DNA of 64,000 bases from an uncultured Lachnospiraceae bacterium (GCA_910576895.1 CAJTJZ010000004.1:37487-101486); one strand, 5' to 3'; shown: positions 26,009 to 35,408, counted from the stretch's first letter. Program-made: numbers and translations. The notes: generated from the sequence alone by a model not told the origin.

Positions 26009-28321
26009 ATGGAGTGGAAACTAAATGAGGCCAATCAAGTCCCGAAAGGAACAATTCTGCTAAAAAAAGGTGAAAAGACAGAGTTTCTTCTTCTGGTAAT
26101 TAAAGGACGTGTGGCTGCTTATAATGAAGATATTTTTTATATGGTTAGTTCAGGAGGACTTCTTGGACTTAAAGATATGGAAGAACAGGAATATAGCACA
26201 AATTATGAAGCATTAGAAAATACCATTATTATGGTATGGAAAAATGGTGGTAGAAGATTATTAAAAGATGTATTGGCAAAAAATGCAAATACTTCTGCAA
26301 CGCTTGCTATCGTAATGGGGCGTCAATTGTTTGAAAGTCGAAGGCTTTATCAGTCGCTTTTGGAAAGTGCAGTAAAAACGTATGGTTTTTTAAAAGATAC
26401 TTATCGTATTTACTTAGATTCTGGTAATGAGGGACGTGCACAAATCCAGCCAATTCCTGCGATTGATTCTTTAGAAGGATATTGTGCAGAATTTGATAAA
26501 GAACATGGAAATATTGCAGAATATTATTTGGCAGCAGCAAGGATTTTGCCTGAAATACAAAAGCAATATTTTTCAAGTAGTGCAATTGTATCAAATTATT
26601 ATATTTGCGAGGGTGCAAAGCTGCTTTTATTATATGTTAAAGAATGCGGAAAATTAATGCAATATAATGAAAATTTAATGAAAATTTTAATAAGCAGTAG
26701 AGAGGATTGTTTTTTTAAACGTGTAGCAAGAAGACTTTTATATCTGGCACAATTTGAAGAAAAGAATCCTGTATTATCAAAAATGCTAGATGATATTTTA
26801 GAACAAATTAATGGATTAGAGGCTTTAATAGGAAAAAATAAGCGGCAGGCAGAGCTTCCTGATAGAGATGCTATGGAAAAACTTTATTATAATGTAATTT
26901 CTGGTGAATCAAAGCAGGAGGGACATATTGTAAATGCAGAGCAAATTATGCATGAAATGGAAAATTTAACAGAGAAGCTTCTTGATTTTGCACAGGCAGA
27001 CGATGCTTTGCATGAACAAGTAAAAAAATCTTTAGAAGAATTTAGAAATATGAAGAATAAAGCTTCTACAGATGATCAGGCAAGAACACTTAGAAGAGAT
27101 ATTTTAAATTGGTTTTTTGTATTATATGAAAAAGTATTTTTACAAGAATATGAACAAAAAACAGGAGCAAAGTATATTTATATGTTTCTAGATTATGGTG
27201 TTGTGGATGAGAAGCTTTTAACGCAGGAAGAATTGATGGAATTATATTATTTGGAAAATTCCGATGAATCGAATGGACAATATCCAGTGTATACCATGAG
27301 TCAATGGCTGTTTTCTATTATGGAAGAACGCAATATACCTTCAAAAAATGAATTTAATATGGATTATGAAGAACATTTGCGTGATATGAAGAAAACAAAT
27401 AGTTTTTCTTCGCCAGAAGAGGAAAGAGATTATAGAGAAAATCCTGTCCGCAAAGTTCAGTTTGAGATTCAAAATTTATATCGTACAAATGTTAGAATTT
27501 TATCGGGACAACCAGTAATTGCAGTACCATTTTTATATAGTGGTGCATTACAGGGAACGGTGGATTCTATGCGGATAAATGCACAGAAAATTCGAACAGC
27601 ATTTGAAGAAATTCGGAAAATTGATTTTACCTTATTTGCAAGAGAGCGTATGTATGCAGAGAATGAATTAAAGCTTGGAAAGGCTTATATCATGGAAACA
27701 ATTTTTCCTGTCTGTATTTTATTTCCAACGGCTGGAAATAATGCAATTATGTGGCAGGAACTTAGTGGAAAGAGAAAAAATACGCAAGCAAGATTTTTAT
27801 TCCCAATTTTATTTAATGGCATGATAAGTTCCGCTTGTACTCATTTAGTAGGACAATTCCGTTGGGAATTGGTGCGAACAATTCAAGGAACTTCATGGAA
27901 TGATTTGCGGAATAAGTCTATGACTTCAGAATATGCAGATTATATTCAGTTTTATCGCAAAAATAGAGATCTTTCAGAAGATCGTAAAGAAAAATTAAAA
28001 ATACAGCTTAGTAAATGCAGAAATAATATGAGAGAAGTTTTTGCAGAAGATTATGAAATCTGGATACGTTCGGAGTCTTCCGGTGCAATGCGTTTAACAA
28101 AGCCTTCTAGAGAGATTATGGCAATGTATTGTCCATTTGCAAAGGAGATTCGTCAAAGACTTGCAACTCAGCCAGCATTTGCAGATGCTATGAAAAGATA
28201 TACGCTTTACCAGACGGAAAAATTAAAAGAAGTTGCCTTTCTTGTTCGTGAATATGATAAGCAGAATATACCATTACCAGAAGTGGTTGTGGAAACAAAA
28301 CGGTTTTATGAGGAAAATTAA
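26009..28321 (+). CDS. Large protein with N-terminal cyclic-nucleotide-binding-like domain
   Basis: 770 residues after a strong GGAGGTAAC. The first about 115 residues read as a cNMP-binding beta-roll (VPKGTILLKKGEKTEFLLLVIKGRVAAY, then SGGLLGLKDMEE), followed by a helix like that of CRP dimers. No C-terminal DNA-binding helix-turn-helix is seen. The remaining 600 residues are almost all helical and soluble and I do not recognise them; the sequence has no catalytic motif. The phosphate-binding cassette of true cAMP receptors is not clear. It is 27 bp from a smaller helical-repeat protein, so the two probably act together. Function is unknown. Confidence 0.8.
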   Translation: MEWKLNEANQVPKGTILLKKGEKTEFLLLVIKGRVAAYNEDIFYMVSSGGLLGLKDMEEQEYSTNYEALENTIIMVWKNGGRRLLKDVLAKNANTSATLAIVMGRQLFESRRLYQSLLESAVKTYGFLKDTYRIYLDSGNEGRAQIQPIPAIDSLEGYCAEFDKEHGNIAEYYLAAARILPEIQKQYFSSSAIVSNYYICEGAKLLLLYVKECGKLMQYNENLMKILISSREDCFFKRVARRLLYLAQFEEKNPVLSKMLDDILEQINGLEALIGKNKRQAELPDRDAMEKLYYNVISGESKQEGHIVNAEQIMHEMENLTEKLLDFAQADDALHEQVKKSLEEFRNMKNKASTDDQARTLRRDILNWFFVLYEKVFLQEYEQKTGAKYIYMFLDYGVVDEKLLTQEELMELYYLENSDESNGQYPVYTMSQWLFSIMEERNIPSKNEFNMDYEEHLRDMKKTNSFSSPEEERDYRENPVRKVQFEIQNLYRTNVRILSGQPVIAVPFLYSGALQGTVDSMRINAQKIRTAFEEIRKIDFTLFARERMYAENELKLGKAYIMETIFPVCILFPTAGNNAIMWQELSGKRKNTQARFLFPILFNGMISSACTHLVGQFRWELVRTIQGTSWNDLRNKSMTSEYADYIQFYRKNRDLSEDRKEKLKIQLSKCRNNMREVFAEDYEIWIRSESSGAMRLTKPSREIMAMYCPFAKEIRQRLATQPAFADAMKRYTLYQTEKLKEVAFLVREYDKQNIPLPEVVVETKRFYEEN

Positions 28322-28348
28322 AGCTCTGTCTTGAGAAAAGAGATCAAT

Positions 28349-29104
28349 ATGAACAGATATAAACAGATAATGATATGTGCAAAAATTCGGGAACTTGTAC
28401 AAAAAAAACAATATCAAAATGCTTTGGATCTTATGAATAAAATTGAGTTGGAACGTTTTCGTTCCAGAGTAGATCAATTGGATTTTATTGAAGTATATTT
28501 GCATACCCTGCATTATGAGGATGCAAAAGATTTATTGCTTCCTCTTTATGATCATTACCCAACTTGTCATGTAATTCATGATTTATTTTTTGTATCAATT
28601 AAATTGCAGGAACTAGAAGATGCATCGGAATATCTTTTGGAATATGAAGAACGAGCACCAAAAGATCCAGAACGGTTAATTATGGAGTATACTCTTGCAA
28701 GAGATCAGGGATTAGAAAGAAAAGAACTAATTTCTATTTTAGAGAAACTTAAAAGAGAGGAATATACAGAAGTTTGGGGTTATGAACTTGCAAAGCTTTA
28801 TCATAAAGAGGGAAGAAAGAAAGAATGTATTCGGGAATGTAATGATTTAATTGTATGGTTTCAAAAGGGCAGGATTGTTAATAAGGCAATTACATTAAAA
28901 CAACTTTATCTTGGAACAGCAACAATTCCATTAGATGAAATTCAAAAAGAAATTAGGAGTAAAGAGGAAGAAGCAGATAAATTAATTCAAGAAGTAACAC
29001 GTGTTTGCAAAGATTTATATGAAAATGTCTCTGCAACAGAAGAAATACCAGAAGAACATACAGAGTATCATCAGCCAGAGCCAGAAAAATCATCTGCATT
29101 ATAG
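28349..29104 (+). CDS. Helical-repeat (TPR-like) protein
   Basis: About 251 residues from the ATG at 28349; a TTG at 28331 is in frame but has a poorer site. The sequence is helix-turn-helix throughout, with spacing like TPR units (KKQYQNALDLMNKIELERF, then HTLHYEDAKDLLLPLYDHYP, then LEDASEYLLEYEERAPKDPERL). The acidic tail EEIPEEHTEYHQPEPEKSSAL is probably disordered. There is no signal peptide. It directly follows the 770-residue cNMP-fold protein, suggesting an adaptor or partner role. No enzyme motif is seen. Confidence 0.75.
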   Translation: MNRYKQIMICAKIRELVQKKQYQNALDLMNKIELERFRSRVDQLDFIEVYLHTLHYEDAKDLLLPLYDHYPTCHVIHDLFFVSIKLQELEDASEYLLEYEERAPKDPERLIMEYTLARDQGLERKELISILEKLKREEYTEVWGYELAKLYHKEGRKKECIRECNDLIVWFQKGRIVNKAITLKQLYLGTATIPLDEIQKEIRSKEEEADKLIQEVTRVCKDLYENVSATEEIPEEHTEYHQPEPEKSSAL

Positions 29105-29189
29105 TTGATGATATTTACAAATAAAAAGTTTTTCTCTAAGAGAGAATAAGAAGGAAATAGAATATTTTTGATAGATTGGAGCAGAGTTT

Positions 29190-30842
29190 ATGGAAGAAAA
29201 CGATGTTATTTATGTACTAGGGCATAGGAATCCTGATACAGATTCCATTTGTTCAGCAATTGCATATGCAAATTTAAAAAAAATAATAACACATAAGGAT
29301 TATCGCCCAAGACGTGCAGGACAAGTTAGTCAGGAAACTAGATTTGTATTAAAACATTTTCATGTAAATGCACCAAGCTATTTGCCAGATGTACGAACAC
29401 AAGTAAAGGATGTTGAAATAAGAAAAGTAAAGGGAGTTAGTAAAAATATTTCCATGAAAAAAGCATGGGAATTAATGACAAGAGATAATGTTGTAACACT
29501 TCCTATTGTGAATAATGGGAATGAATTAATTGGGTTAATTACAATTAGTGATATTGCAAAGTCATATATGGATATTTATGATAGTAAAATTATTTCCAAG
29601 GCAAAGACTCCTTATCTAAATATTTTAGAAACATTAGAAGGACAAATGATTGTTGGAGATGAGAATGCCTGTCTGGAAAATGGAAAGGTGTTAATTGCTG
29701 CTGCAAATCCAGATTTAATGGAAAGTTATATAGAGATGGATGATATTGTGATTCTTGGAAATCGTTATGAGTCACAGCTTTGTGCAATTGAAATGAATGC
29801 AAAATGTATTATTGTCTGTGATGGTGCAAAAGTGTCTTTTACCATTCAAAAACTTGCGGAAAATAAAGGCTGTACTATTATAAAAACAAAATATGATACA
29901 TATACAGCAGCAAGATTAATTAATCAAAGTATGCCAATTCGATTTTTTATGCGAGATAGTGGTTTAATTACATTTACAGAGGATGCTTTTATTGATGATA
30001 TTAGAGATATTATGGCTAAAAAACGTCATCGGGATTTTCCAATTTTAGATAAAAATGGAAAATTTTCTGGTATGATTTCTAGAAGAAATTTATTAGATGC
30101 AAAGAAAAAACAATTGGTGCTTGTGGATCATAATGAAAAATCGCAGGCTGTGGATGGGTTGGATGAAGCAGAAATTTTGGAAATTATTGATCATCATAGA
30201 ATTGGAAGTATTGAAACACTAAGTCCTGTTTTTTTCCGTAATCAACCGCTTGGATGTACGGCAACCATTATTTATCAAATGTACCAAGAATCGCATGTAG
30301 AAATTTCAAAACAGATGGCGGGGCTTTTATGTTCTGCTATTTTATCAGATACTTTAATTTTTCGTTCTCCAACTTGTACAGAGATTGATAAGGCAGCAGT
30401 AGAAGAACTTGCTAAAATTGCAGAAATTCAGCCTGTAGAATTTGCAAAACAAATGTTTATGGCAGGAAGTAATTTAAAAAATAAATCGCCAGAAGAAATC
30501 TTTTATCAGGATTTTAAAAAATTTAGTGCAGGAGATATTTCTTTTGGTGTTGGGCAAATTAATTTTATGAGTTCTGAGGAATTAGAAAGCGTAAAACAAA
30601 AAATGCTTCCTTATTTGGAAAAAGCATTTAAAGAACATGGTGTTGATATGATTTTCTTTATGCTTACAAATATTATGGAGGAGTCAACGGAACTTTTATA
30701 TTGTGGAAATAATGCAAAAGAAGTATTGGAAAATGCATTTCATTTGCCAGAAAAAGAGGATCATATTTTCTTAAAAGGTGTAGTTTCAAGAAAAAAACAA
30801 CTGATACCTGCATTAATGGGAGCATTACAATCTGATGTATAA
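29190..30842 (+). CDS. ppaC: Manganese-dependent inorganic pyrophosphatase with CBS and DRTGG domains
   Basis: 550 residues. Family II pyrophosphatase hydrolysing PPi to phosphate. The DHH domain is split by an insert: the N-terminal GHRNPDTDSICSAIAYA supplies metal-binding His and Asp residues. A CBS motif (about 75-130), a DRTGG domain (about 140-250) and a second CBS (about 250-305) follow. The DHH triad is in EIIDHHRIG and the C-terminal DHHA2 domain closes the active site. The CBS pair binds AMP/ADP (inhibitory) or ATP/Ap4A (activating) in studied clostridial homologues. Start is ATG with TTGGAGCAGAG upstream. It ends just before a long hairpin. Confidence 0.93.
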   Translation: MEENDVIYVLGHRNPDTDSICSAIAYANLKKIITHKDYRPRRAGQVSQETRFVLKHFHVNAPSYLPDVRTQVKDVEIRKVKGVSKNISMKKAWELMTRDNVVTLPIVNNGNELIGLITISDIAKSYMDIYDSKIISKAKTPYLNILETLEGQMIVGDENACLENGKVLIAAANPDLMESYIEMDDIVILGNRYESQLCAIEMNAKCIIVCDGAKVSFTIQKLAENKGCTIIKTKYDTYTAARLINQSMPIRFFMRDSGLITFTEDAFIDDIRDIMAKKRHRDFPILDKNGKFSGMISRRNLLDAKKKQLVLVDHNEKSQAVDGLDEAEILEIIDHHRIGSIETLSPVFFRNQPLGCTATIIYQMYQESHVEISKQMAGLLCSAILSDTLIFRSPTCTEIDKAAVEELAKIAEIQPVEFAKQMFMAGSNLKNKSPEEIFYQDFKKFSAGDISFGVGQINFMSSEELESVKQKMLPYLEKAFKEHGVDMIFFMLTNIMEESTELLYCGNNAKEVLENAFHLPEKEDHIFLKGVVSRKKQLIPALMGALQSDV

Positions 30843-30858
30843 TGTTTATTATAAAAGG

Positions 30859-30952
30859 GGCTGTCGCACTAAGAAAAAATGATACAAGATATAGTATTTT
30901 AAAATTTTAATATATACTATATCTTGTATGTATTCTGCTTAATGCGACAGCC
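30859..30952. repeat. Long interrupted hairpin / MITE-like element
   Basis: GGCTGTCGCA (30859-30868) pairs with TGCGACAGCC (30943-30952). Inside, ATACAAGATATAGTAT (30882-30897) pairs perfectly with ATACTATATCTTGTAT (30914-30929). The segments between the two paired blocks do not match. It sits between convergent genes, so it may act as a terminator, although T runs are poor. No second copy is in the window. Confidence 0.7.
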
Positions 30953-30988
30953 TCCATAAGTTGTTTTTGAACAGTCCCTAATAAATGA

Positions 30989-31330
30989 TTAAACTTTGAA
31001 CTGTATACGAATTTCTTTTTTTAATTTTTGACCGCCTCTTGACTCAATATTTTTTGTAATATTTAAAAAATAAGATTCTTCTTTTGCATAGGGTTCTAAT
31101 GGTTCGATTTCGATCATATTATTATCGGCATCATATCGAATAGAAGTTTTTAAAGGAGTTTGGTCAGCTGATGTAACATATAAATTCACATTGTTGACAG
31201 TTTTTGGATTAAGTGGAATATTAAACCTTACTTTCCATACAAATTTTCCGGTTTTAAATTTAAGATCTTGACGAACAAGATTTGCCGGAATACCATCAGA
31301 TACAGATTCAATTTCAATATAGTTTGTCAT
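30989..31330 (-). CDS. Small Ig-like domain protein
   Basis: 113 residues, beta-rich, with no signal peptide or membrane segment. The pattern (WKVRFNIPLNPKTVNNVNLYV, then EPYAKEESYFLNITKNIES) resembles an SbsA-type Ig-like domain, in which a calcium- or cell-wall-binding fold carries LNPxTVxxxNVYV. Here it stands alone and would be cytoplasmic, which is unusual. Start is ATG with AAGGAC upstream. It is a single gene on the minus strand. Confidence 0.7.
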   Translation of the reverse strand: MTNYIEIESVSDGIPANLVRQDLKFKTGKFVWKVRFNIPLNPKTVNNVNLYVTSADQTPLKTSIRYDADNNMIEIEPLEPYAKEESYFLNITKNIESRGGQKLKKEIRIQFKV

Positions 31331-31510
31331 AGATATCAGTCCTTATCATATTAATCAATTTAATTATATAATTATTATAGTAGTCAAAGAACTTGACCAC
31401 TTAGTATAAATAAAAAAAATCCTAATATTATATCGGCATAAACCTTGTAGAAAATTATCGGTTATTGAAAAATATAATGATAGATTTATAAATATTGTGA
31501 GGTAACATAA

Positions 31511-32128
31511 ATGAAAAAATATAATAAAAATATAAAAAATAAAATTGGAATAGAAAAAAAGGAAAAAGAATTTGGCAAGGAATTTTGGAAGCCCGGAAAT
31601 ATGTTATATCCTCTTCCGGCTGTTATGGTAAGCTGTGCAGATAAGGAAAAAACAAATATTATTACAATTGCATGGACAGGTACTGTTTGTACAAATCCGG
31701 CAATGCTTTATATTTCTGTACGGCCAGAACGATATTCTTATGAAATTATTAAAAATTCTGGTGAATTTACAATTAATTTAACAACAAAAAAACTTGCTTC
31801 TGCAATGGATTTTTGTGGAGTAAAATCAGGAAGAAATGTAGATAAATGGAAAGAAATGCATTTAACACAAGGGAAAGGAAAAAAAATTAAAGCACCTTTT
31901 ATTGTAGAAAGTCCTGTAAATATTGAATGTAATGTAGTAAATATTTTAGAACTTGGTTCTCATCATATGTTTCTTGCAAAGGTAAAAGGTGTGCATATTG
32001 ATAAGACATTACTCGATAAAAATGGAAAATTGTGCTTGGAAAAAGCAGGTCTTGTTACATATTCTCATGGATTTTACTATGATTTGGGCAAAATTGTTGG
32101 GAAATTTGGATATTCTGTAAAAAAGTAA
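31511..32128 (+). CDS. Flavin reductase-like (FMN-binding split-barrel) protein
   Basis: 205 residues after GAGGTAAC. Family features: NMLYPLPAVMVSCADKEKTNIITIAWTGTVC (quoted in part), NPAMLYISVRPERYSYEIIKNSGEFTINL and the C-terminal HGFYYDLGKIVGKFGYSVKK. Members bind FMN and reduce flavins or act as flavoenzymes of unknown substrate; many clostridia have several. The N-terminal about 20 residues are very K/N-rich and may not belong to the fold. There is no clear operon partner; murA follows with its own promoter. Confidence 0.88.
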   Translation: MKKYNKNIKNKIGIEKKEKEFGKEFWKPGNMLYPLPAVMVSCADKEKTNIITIAWTGTVCTNPAMLYISVRPERYSYEIIKNSGEFTINLTTKKLASAMDFCGVKSGRNVDKWKEMHLTQGKGKKIKAPFIVESPVNIECNVVNILELGSHHMFLAKVKGVHIDKTLLDKNGKLCLEKAGLVTYSHGFYYDLGKIVGKFGYSVKK

Positions 32129-32136
32129 AAAAGCAT

Positions 32137-32164
32137 TTTACAATTCTTGGCTTTGTGTTATAAT
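32137..32164 (+). promoter_or_regulatory. Promoter of murA
   Basis: TTTACA (32137-32142), 16-bp spacer, TATAAT (32159-32164). It leaves a 260-bp untranslated leader before murA. Confidence 0.6.
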
Positions 32165-32220
32165 AATGAGTATCTGTCATAAGATGGCAGGTACAAGGAA
32201 TAGAAAATGCGGGGGTTGAG

Positions 32221-32310
32221 ATGATTTATTTTATCAGTAAGTTAAAAAAGGGAATTTTGAACAGATACATATTTTGGACGAAGATGCAGATAATAAAGAA
32301 GAAAGAATAG
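32221..32310 (+). CDS. Possible 29-residue peptide in the murA leader
   Basis: ATG at 32221 after GCGGGGGTTGAG; 29 codons, rich in Lys, Ile and Tyr, ending at TAG. It is basic and amphipathic-looking. It could be a leader peptide for murA, a degenerate gene remnant, or chance. The only support is the G-rich site and the position between promoter and murA. Confidence 0.2.
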   Translation: MIYFISKLKKGILNRYIFWTKMQIIKKKE

Positions 32311-32432
32311 AACAGTAAAAAATTGGATAGAAAATAGATAAGAGAAAAAATAAGAAGAAAAGAATAGATGAAAAGGATATCCCCGATAAATAAAAATAAT
32401 ATAAATTGTAAATCAGGATGGAGAATAAAAAT

Positions 32433-33737
32433 ATGGAACAATATATAATTAAAGGTGGAACCCCATTACATGGTGAAGTAGTTATTGGGGGTGCTAAAAA
32501 TGCAGCACTTGGAATATTAGCAGCAGCAATTATGACAGATGAAACCGTTACAATAGAGAATTTACCAAATGTGTGGGATATTAATGTAGTATTGCAAGCA
32601 ATTTCAGATATTGGTGCTTATGTAAATAGAATTGGTAAACATGAAGTAAAAATAAATAGCAGTAAGATTCAAAATAGTGCTATTGATTATGAAAATATTA
32701 GAAAAATTAGAGCTTCTTATTATTTATTAGGAGCTCTTTTAGGGAAATATAAAAAAGCACATGTAACACTGCCGGGAGGATGTAATATTGGAAGTCGCCC
32801 AATTGATCAGCATATTAAGGGATTTGAAGCACTTGGTGCAGAAGTAAAAATTGAACATGGTATGATTATTGCAGAGGCAGAACGATTAATTGGAAATCAT
32901 ATTTATCTTGATATGGCTTCTGTAGGTGCAACAATTAATATTACATTAGCGGCTTGCATGGCAGAAGGAAAAACAATTATTGAAAATGCAGCAAAAGAGC
33001 CTCATGTGGTAGATGTGGCAAATTTTCTAAATAGTATGGGAGCAAATATTAAAGGTGCTGGTACGGATGTCATTCGTATTAAAGGAGTGAATAAGCTTCA
33101 TGCAAGTGAATATTCCATTATTCCAGATCAAATTGAAGCTGGTACTTTTATGCTTGCTGCTGCTGCAACAAAAGGCGATGTTTTAATTCATGCAGTTATT
33201 CCAAAACATTTGGAAGCAATTACAGCAAAGCTTGTGGAAATGGGATGTTATGTAGAAGAATTTGATGATGCGATTCGAGTAATTAATACACAAGGAAAAA
33301 GACTTGGACATACTCATGTAAAAACTTTGACCTATCCGGGATTTCCAACGGATATGCAGCCACAGATTTCAACACTTCTTGCTCTTTCAGAGGGGACAAG
33401 TGTAGTGACAGAAAGTATTTTTGAGAATCGTTTTAAATATGTAGATGAACTTTCTCGTATGGGAGCAAAAATTAAAGTAGAAGGAAATACAGCCATTATT
33501 GATGGTGTAGAAAAATTTACAGGGGCAGTTGTCAGTGCACCTGATTTGCGTGCAGGTGCGGCACTTGTAACAGCGGGACTTGCGGCAGAAGGTTTTACAA
33601 CGGTGGATCATATTGAATATATTGAACGTGGTTATGAGGAATTTGAAAAGAAAATGAGCAGACTTGGGGCATCTATGATTAAAACAGATGTAGAAGATGA
33701 GAAGGCAGTGCAAAGGTTTCGATTAAAGGTAGGGTAA
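32433..33737 (+). CDS. murA: UDP-N-acetylglucosamine 1-carboxyvinyltransferase
   Basis: 434 residues from the ATG at 32433, which follows AGGATGGAG; an in-frame ATG at 32418 lies on the binding site. MurA transfers enolpyruvate from PEP to UDP-GlcNAc, the first committed step of peptidoglycan synthesis. The catalytic Cys is residue 117 in LPGGCNIGSRPIDQH, so it should be fosfomycin-sensitive (Cys not Asp). N-terminal GGAKNAAL and the IPDQIEAGTFMLAAAATKG and FPTDMQPQ segments are conserved. The gene has its own promoter and a 260-bp leader. It is convergent with metK. Confidence 0.96.
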   Translation: MEQYIIKGGTPLHGEVVIGGAKNAALGILAAAIMTDETVTIENLPNVWDINVVLQAISDIGAYVNRIGKHEVKINSSKIQNSAIDYENIRKIRASYYLLGALLGKYKKAHVTLPGGCNIGSRPIDQHIKGFEALGAEVKIEHGMIIAEAERLIGNHIYLDMASVGATINITLAACMAEGKTIIENAAKEPHVVDVANFLNSMGANIKGAGTDVIRIKGVNKLHASEYSIIPDQIEAGTFMLAAAATKGDVLIHAVIPKHLEAITAKLVEMGCYVEEFDDAIRVINTQGKRLGHTHVKTLTYPGFPTDMQPQISTLLALSEGTSVVTESIFENRFKYVDELSRMGAKIKVEGNTAIIDGVEKFTGAVVSAPDLRAGAALVTAGLAAEGFTTVDHIEYIERGYEEFEKKMSRLGASMIKTDVEDEKAVQRFRLKVG

Positions 33738-33741
33738 GTTA

Positions 33742-33779
33742 TGCCCTTGCTTTAAATTATAAAAACAGAAACAAGGGCA
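33742..33779. terminator. Hairpin between murA and metK
   Basis: TGCCCTTG (33742-33749) and CAAGGGCA (33772-33779) pair around a 22-base loop, with weak T-rich sequence after it. A likely terminator for murA and possibly for metK. Confidence 0.5.
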
Positions 33780-33802
33780 AATAATTTTAAGATGAGAATA
33801 GA

Positions 33803-34984
33803 TTATAAGTATTTTTTTAAGATTTCCACTTTATCAAGTTTTTCCCAAGGCAGATCAAGTTCTGTTCTGCCAAAGTGTCCATAAGCTGCTGTTTGCTTGT
33901 AAATTGGTTTTCTTAAAGAAAGCATTTTGATAATTCCTGCTGGACGCAGATCAAAGTTTTCCCTTATAATTTCTACAAGTTTTTCATCGGAAACTTTTCC
34001 AGTACCAAAGGAATCTACCATAATGGAAGTAGGGTAAGCAACGCCAATCGCATAGGAAAGCTGAATTTCGCATTTTTCACAAAGTCCGGCTGCTACAAGA
34101 TTTTTTGCTGCATATCTTGCTGCATAAGCAGCAGAACGATCTACTTTTGTACAATCTTTCCCAGAAAAAGCACCACCACCATGACGTGCATATCCGCCGT
34201 AAGTATCTACAATAATTTTGCGTCCTGTTAGACCACTGTCACCATTAGGACCACCAATAACAAAGCGTCCTGTTGGGTTAATAAAGTATTTTGTATTTTC
34301 ATCTACTAATTCAAAAGGAAGCACTTTATGAATGACTTCTTTGAGGATATCTTTATGAAGTTGTTCTTGTGTGATTCTTGCATCATGTTGTGTAGAGAGT
34401 ACAACAGCATTGATATGGACAGGTTTGCCGTTTTCATCATATTCTATGGTTACTTGTGATTTCCCATCTGGACGTAAATAAGGAAGTGTTCCATCTTTGC
34501 GAACTTCTGTAAGACGTTTTGTGATGCGATGTGCTAAGGCGATAGGATATGGCATATATTCTTCTGTTTCATTTGTTGCATATCCAAACATCATTCCTTG
34601 ATCGCCTGCTCCTGTATCGAAATCGTCTTTTAGATTATGTTCCTTTGCTTCCAATGCTTTATTAATACCAAGTGCAATATCTTCTGATTGTTTATCAAGA
34701 ATCATTTTAATTTCACAGGTATCGCAGTTGAATCCTTTTTCATCAGAATCATAACCAATGGTACGAATGGTTTCCCGAACAATGCTTTCAAGATTTACTT
34801 CTGCTTTTGTTGTAATTTCCCCCATAAGTAATACAAAGCCTGTAGTAATGGCTGTTTCACAAGCAACACGACTGTAAGGATCTTGTGCTATTAAAGCATC
34901 TAAAATAGCATCGCTTATTTGATCACAAATTTTATCGGGATGTCCTTCTGTTACTGATTCTGATGTAAATAATCTTTTTTCCAT
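33803..34984 (-). CDS. metK: S-adenosylmethionine synthetase
   Basis: 393 residues. It forms SAM from methionine and ATP in the cytoplasm. Conserved segments: the N-terminal FTSESVTEGHPDKICDQISDA with the ATP-binding His (quoted in part), GAGDQGMMFGYAT, the loop GGPNGDSGLTGRK and AFSGKDCTKVDRSAAYAARY. ATG after AAAGGAG. It is transcribed alone, under a SAM-I riboswitch and a near-consensus promoter, so expression should fall when SAM is abundant. The upstream leader ends in an intrinsic terminator. Confidence 0.97.
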   Translation of the reverse strand: MEKRLFTSESVTEGHPDKICDQISDAILDALIAQDPYSRVACETAITTGFVLLMGEITTKAEVNLESIVRETIRTIGYDSDEKGFNCDTCEIKMILDKQSEDIALGINKALEAKEHNLKDDFDTGAGDQGMMFGYATNETEEYMPYPIALAHRITKRLTEVRKDGTLPYLRPDGKSQVTIEYDENGKPVHINAVVLSTQHDARITQEQLHKDILKEVIHKVLPFELVDENTKYFINPTGRFVIGGPNGDSGLTGRKIIVDTYGGYARHGGGAFSGKDCTKVDRSAAYAARYAAKNLVAAGLCEKCEIQLSYAIGVAYPTSIMVDSFGTGKVSDEKLVEIIRENFDLRPAGIIKMLSLRKPIYKQTAAYGHFGRTELDLPWEKLDKVEILKKYL

Positions 34985-35061
34985 AAGTGGAACTCCTTTC
35001 TGTTTTGTGTTCTCTTAAATTAAAGTGAGTAATAAGTAAGGGTCATGGCATGACAAGAAAT

Positions 35062-35205
35062 AAAAAAAATCCGCATAAGCGGATTTGAAAGTGAAAATCA
35101 AATCCCTTATTGTTCGATTACTCGCTCAGATTAGCACCTTCCCAAAATGATTAGGGGTTGCCGTAGTTTCATAGAGCCTTCACTCTCCACTACTCTTAAT
35201 AAGAG
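35062..35205 (-). promoter_or_regulatory. SAM-I (S-box) riboswitch with terminator
   Basis: On the minus strand the aptamer starts with CTCTTATTAAGAGTAGTGG and continues GGCTCTATGAAAC, GCAACC and AAGGTGCTAAT, the S-box core. Helix P1 pairs CTTATT (35203-35198) with AATAAG (35111-35106). The expression platform holds a terminator, AAATCCGC with GCGGATTT around ATAA (35067-35086), followed by a U run. High SAM should stop metK transcription. Confidence 0.93.
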
Positions 35206-35224
35206 AATACATATAATATGATAT

Positions 35225-35253
35225 ACTATATCGCATTTAGAACATATCGTCAA
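35225..35253 (-). promoter_or_regulatory. Promoter of metK
   Basis: Minus strand: TTGACG (35253-35248), 17-bp spacer, TATAGT (35230-35225), about 20 bp before the riboswitch. Confidence 0.7.
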
Positions 35254-35350
35254 GGAAAAAATGAAGGAATGAGTGCAAAAGTTTTTATTTGAAATTCATA
35301 AAACTTTTATAATTTGCAATGTTCTTTTTATGTCGTTACAATCTTTAATA

Positions 35351-35359
35351 TGATATAAT
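35351..35359 (+). promoter_or_regulatory. Extended -10 promoter of the second two-component operon
   Basis: TGATATAAT (35351-35359) is an extended -10; the -35 position (TGTCGT) is poor. It lies 50 bp before the kinase gene. Confidence 0.45.
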
Positions 35360-35408
35360 AGAAAGAAGGAAAAATAAAATAAACAGATCTATCTGATGGG
35401 GGAACGGT

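Noticed and set aside
31383..31396. GTCAA-N5-TTGAC inverted repeat as a divergent promoter pair
   Set aside because: Each half looks like a -35, but no -10 lies at a correct distance on either strand.
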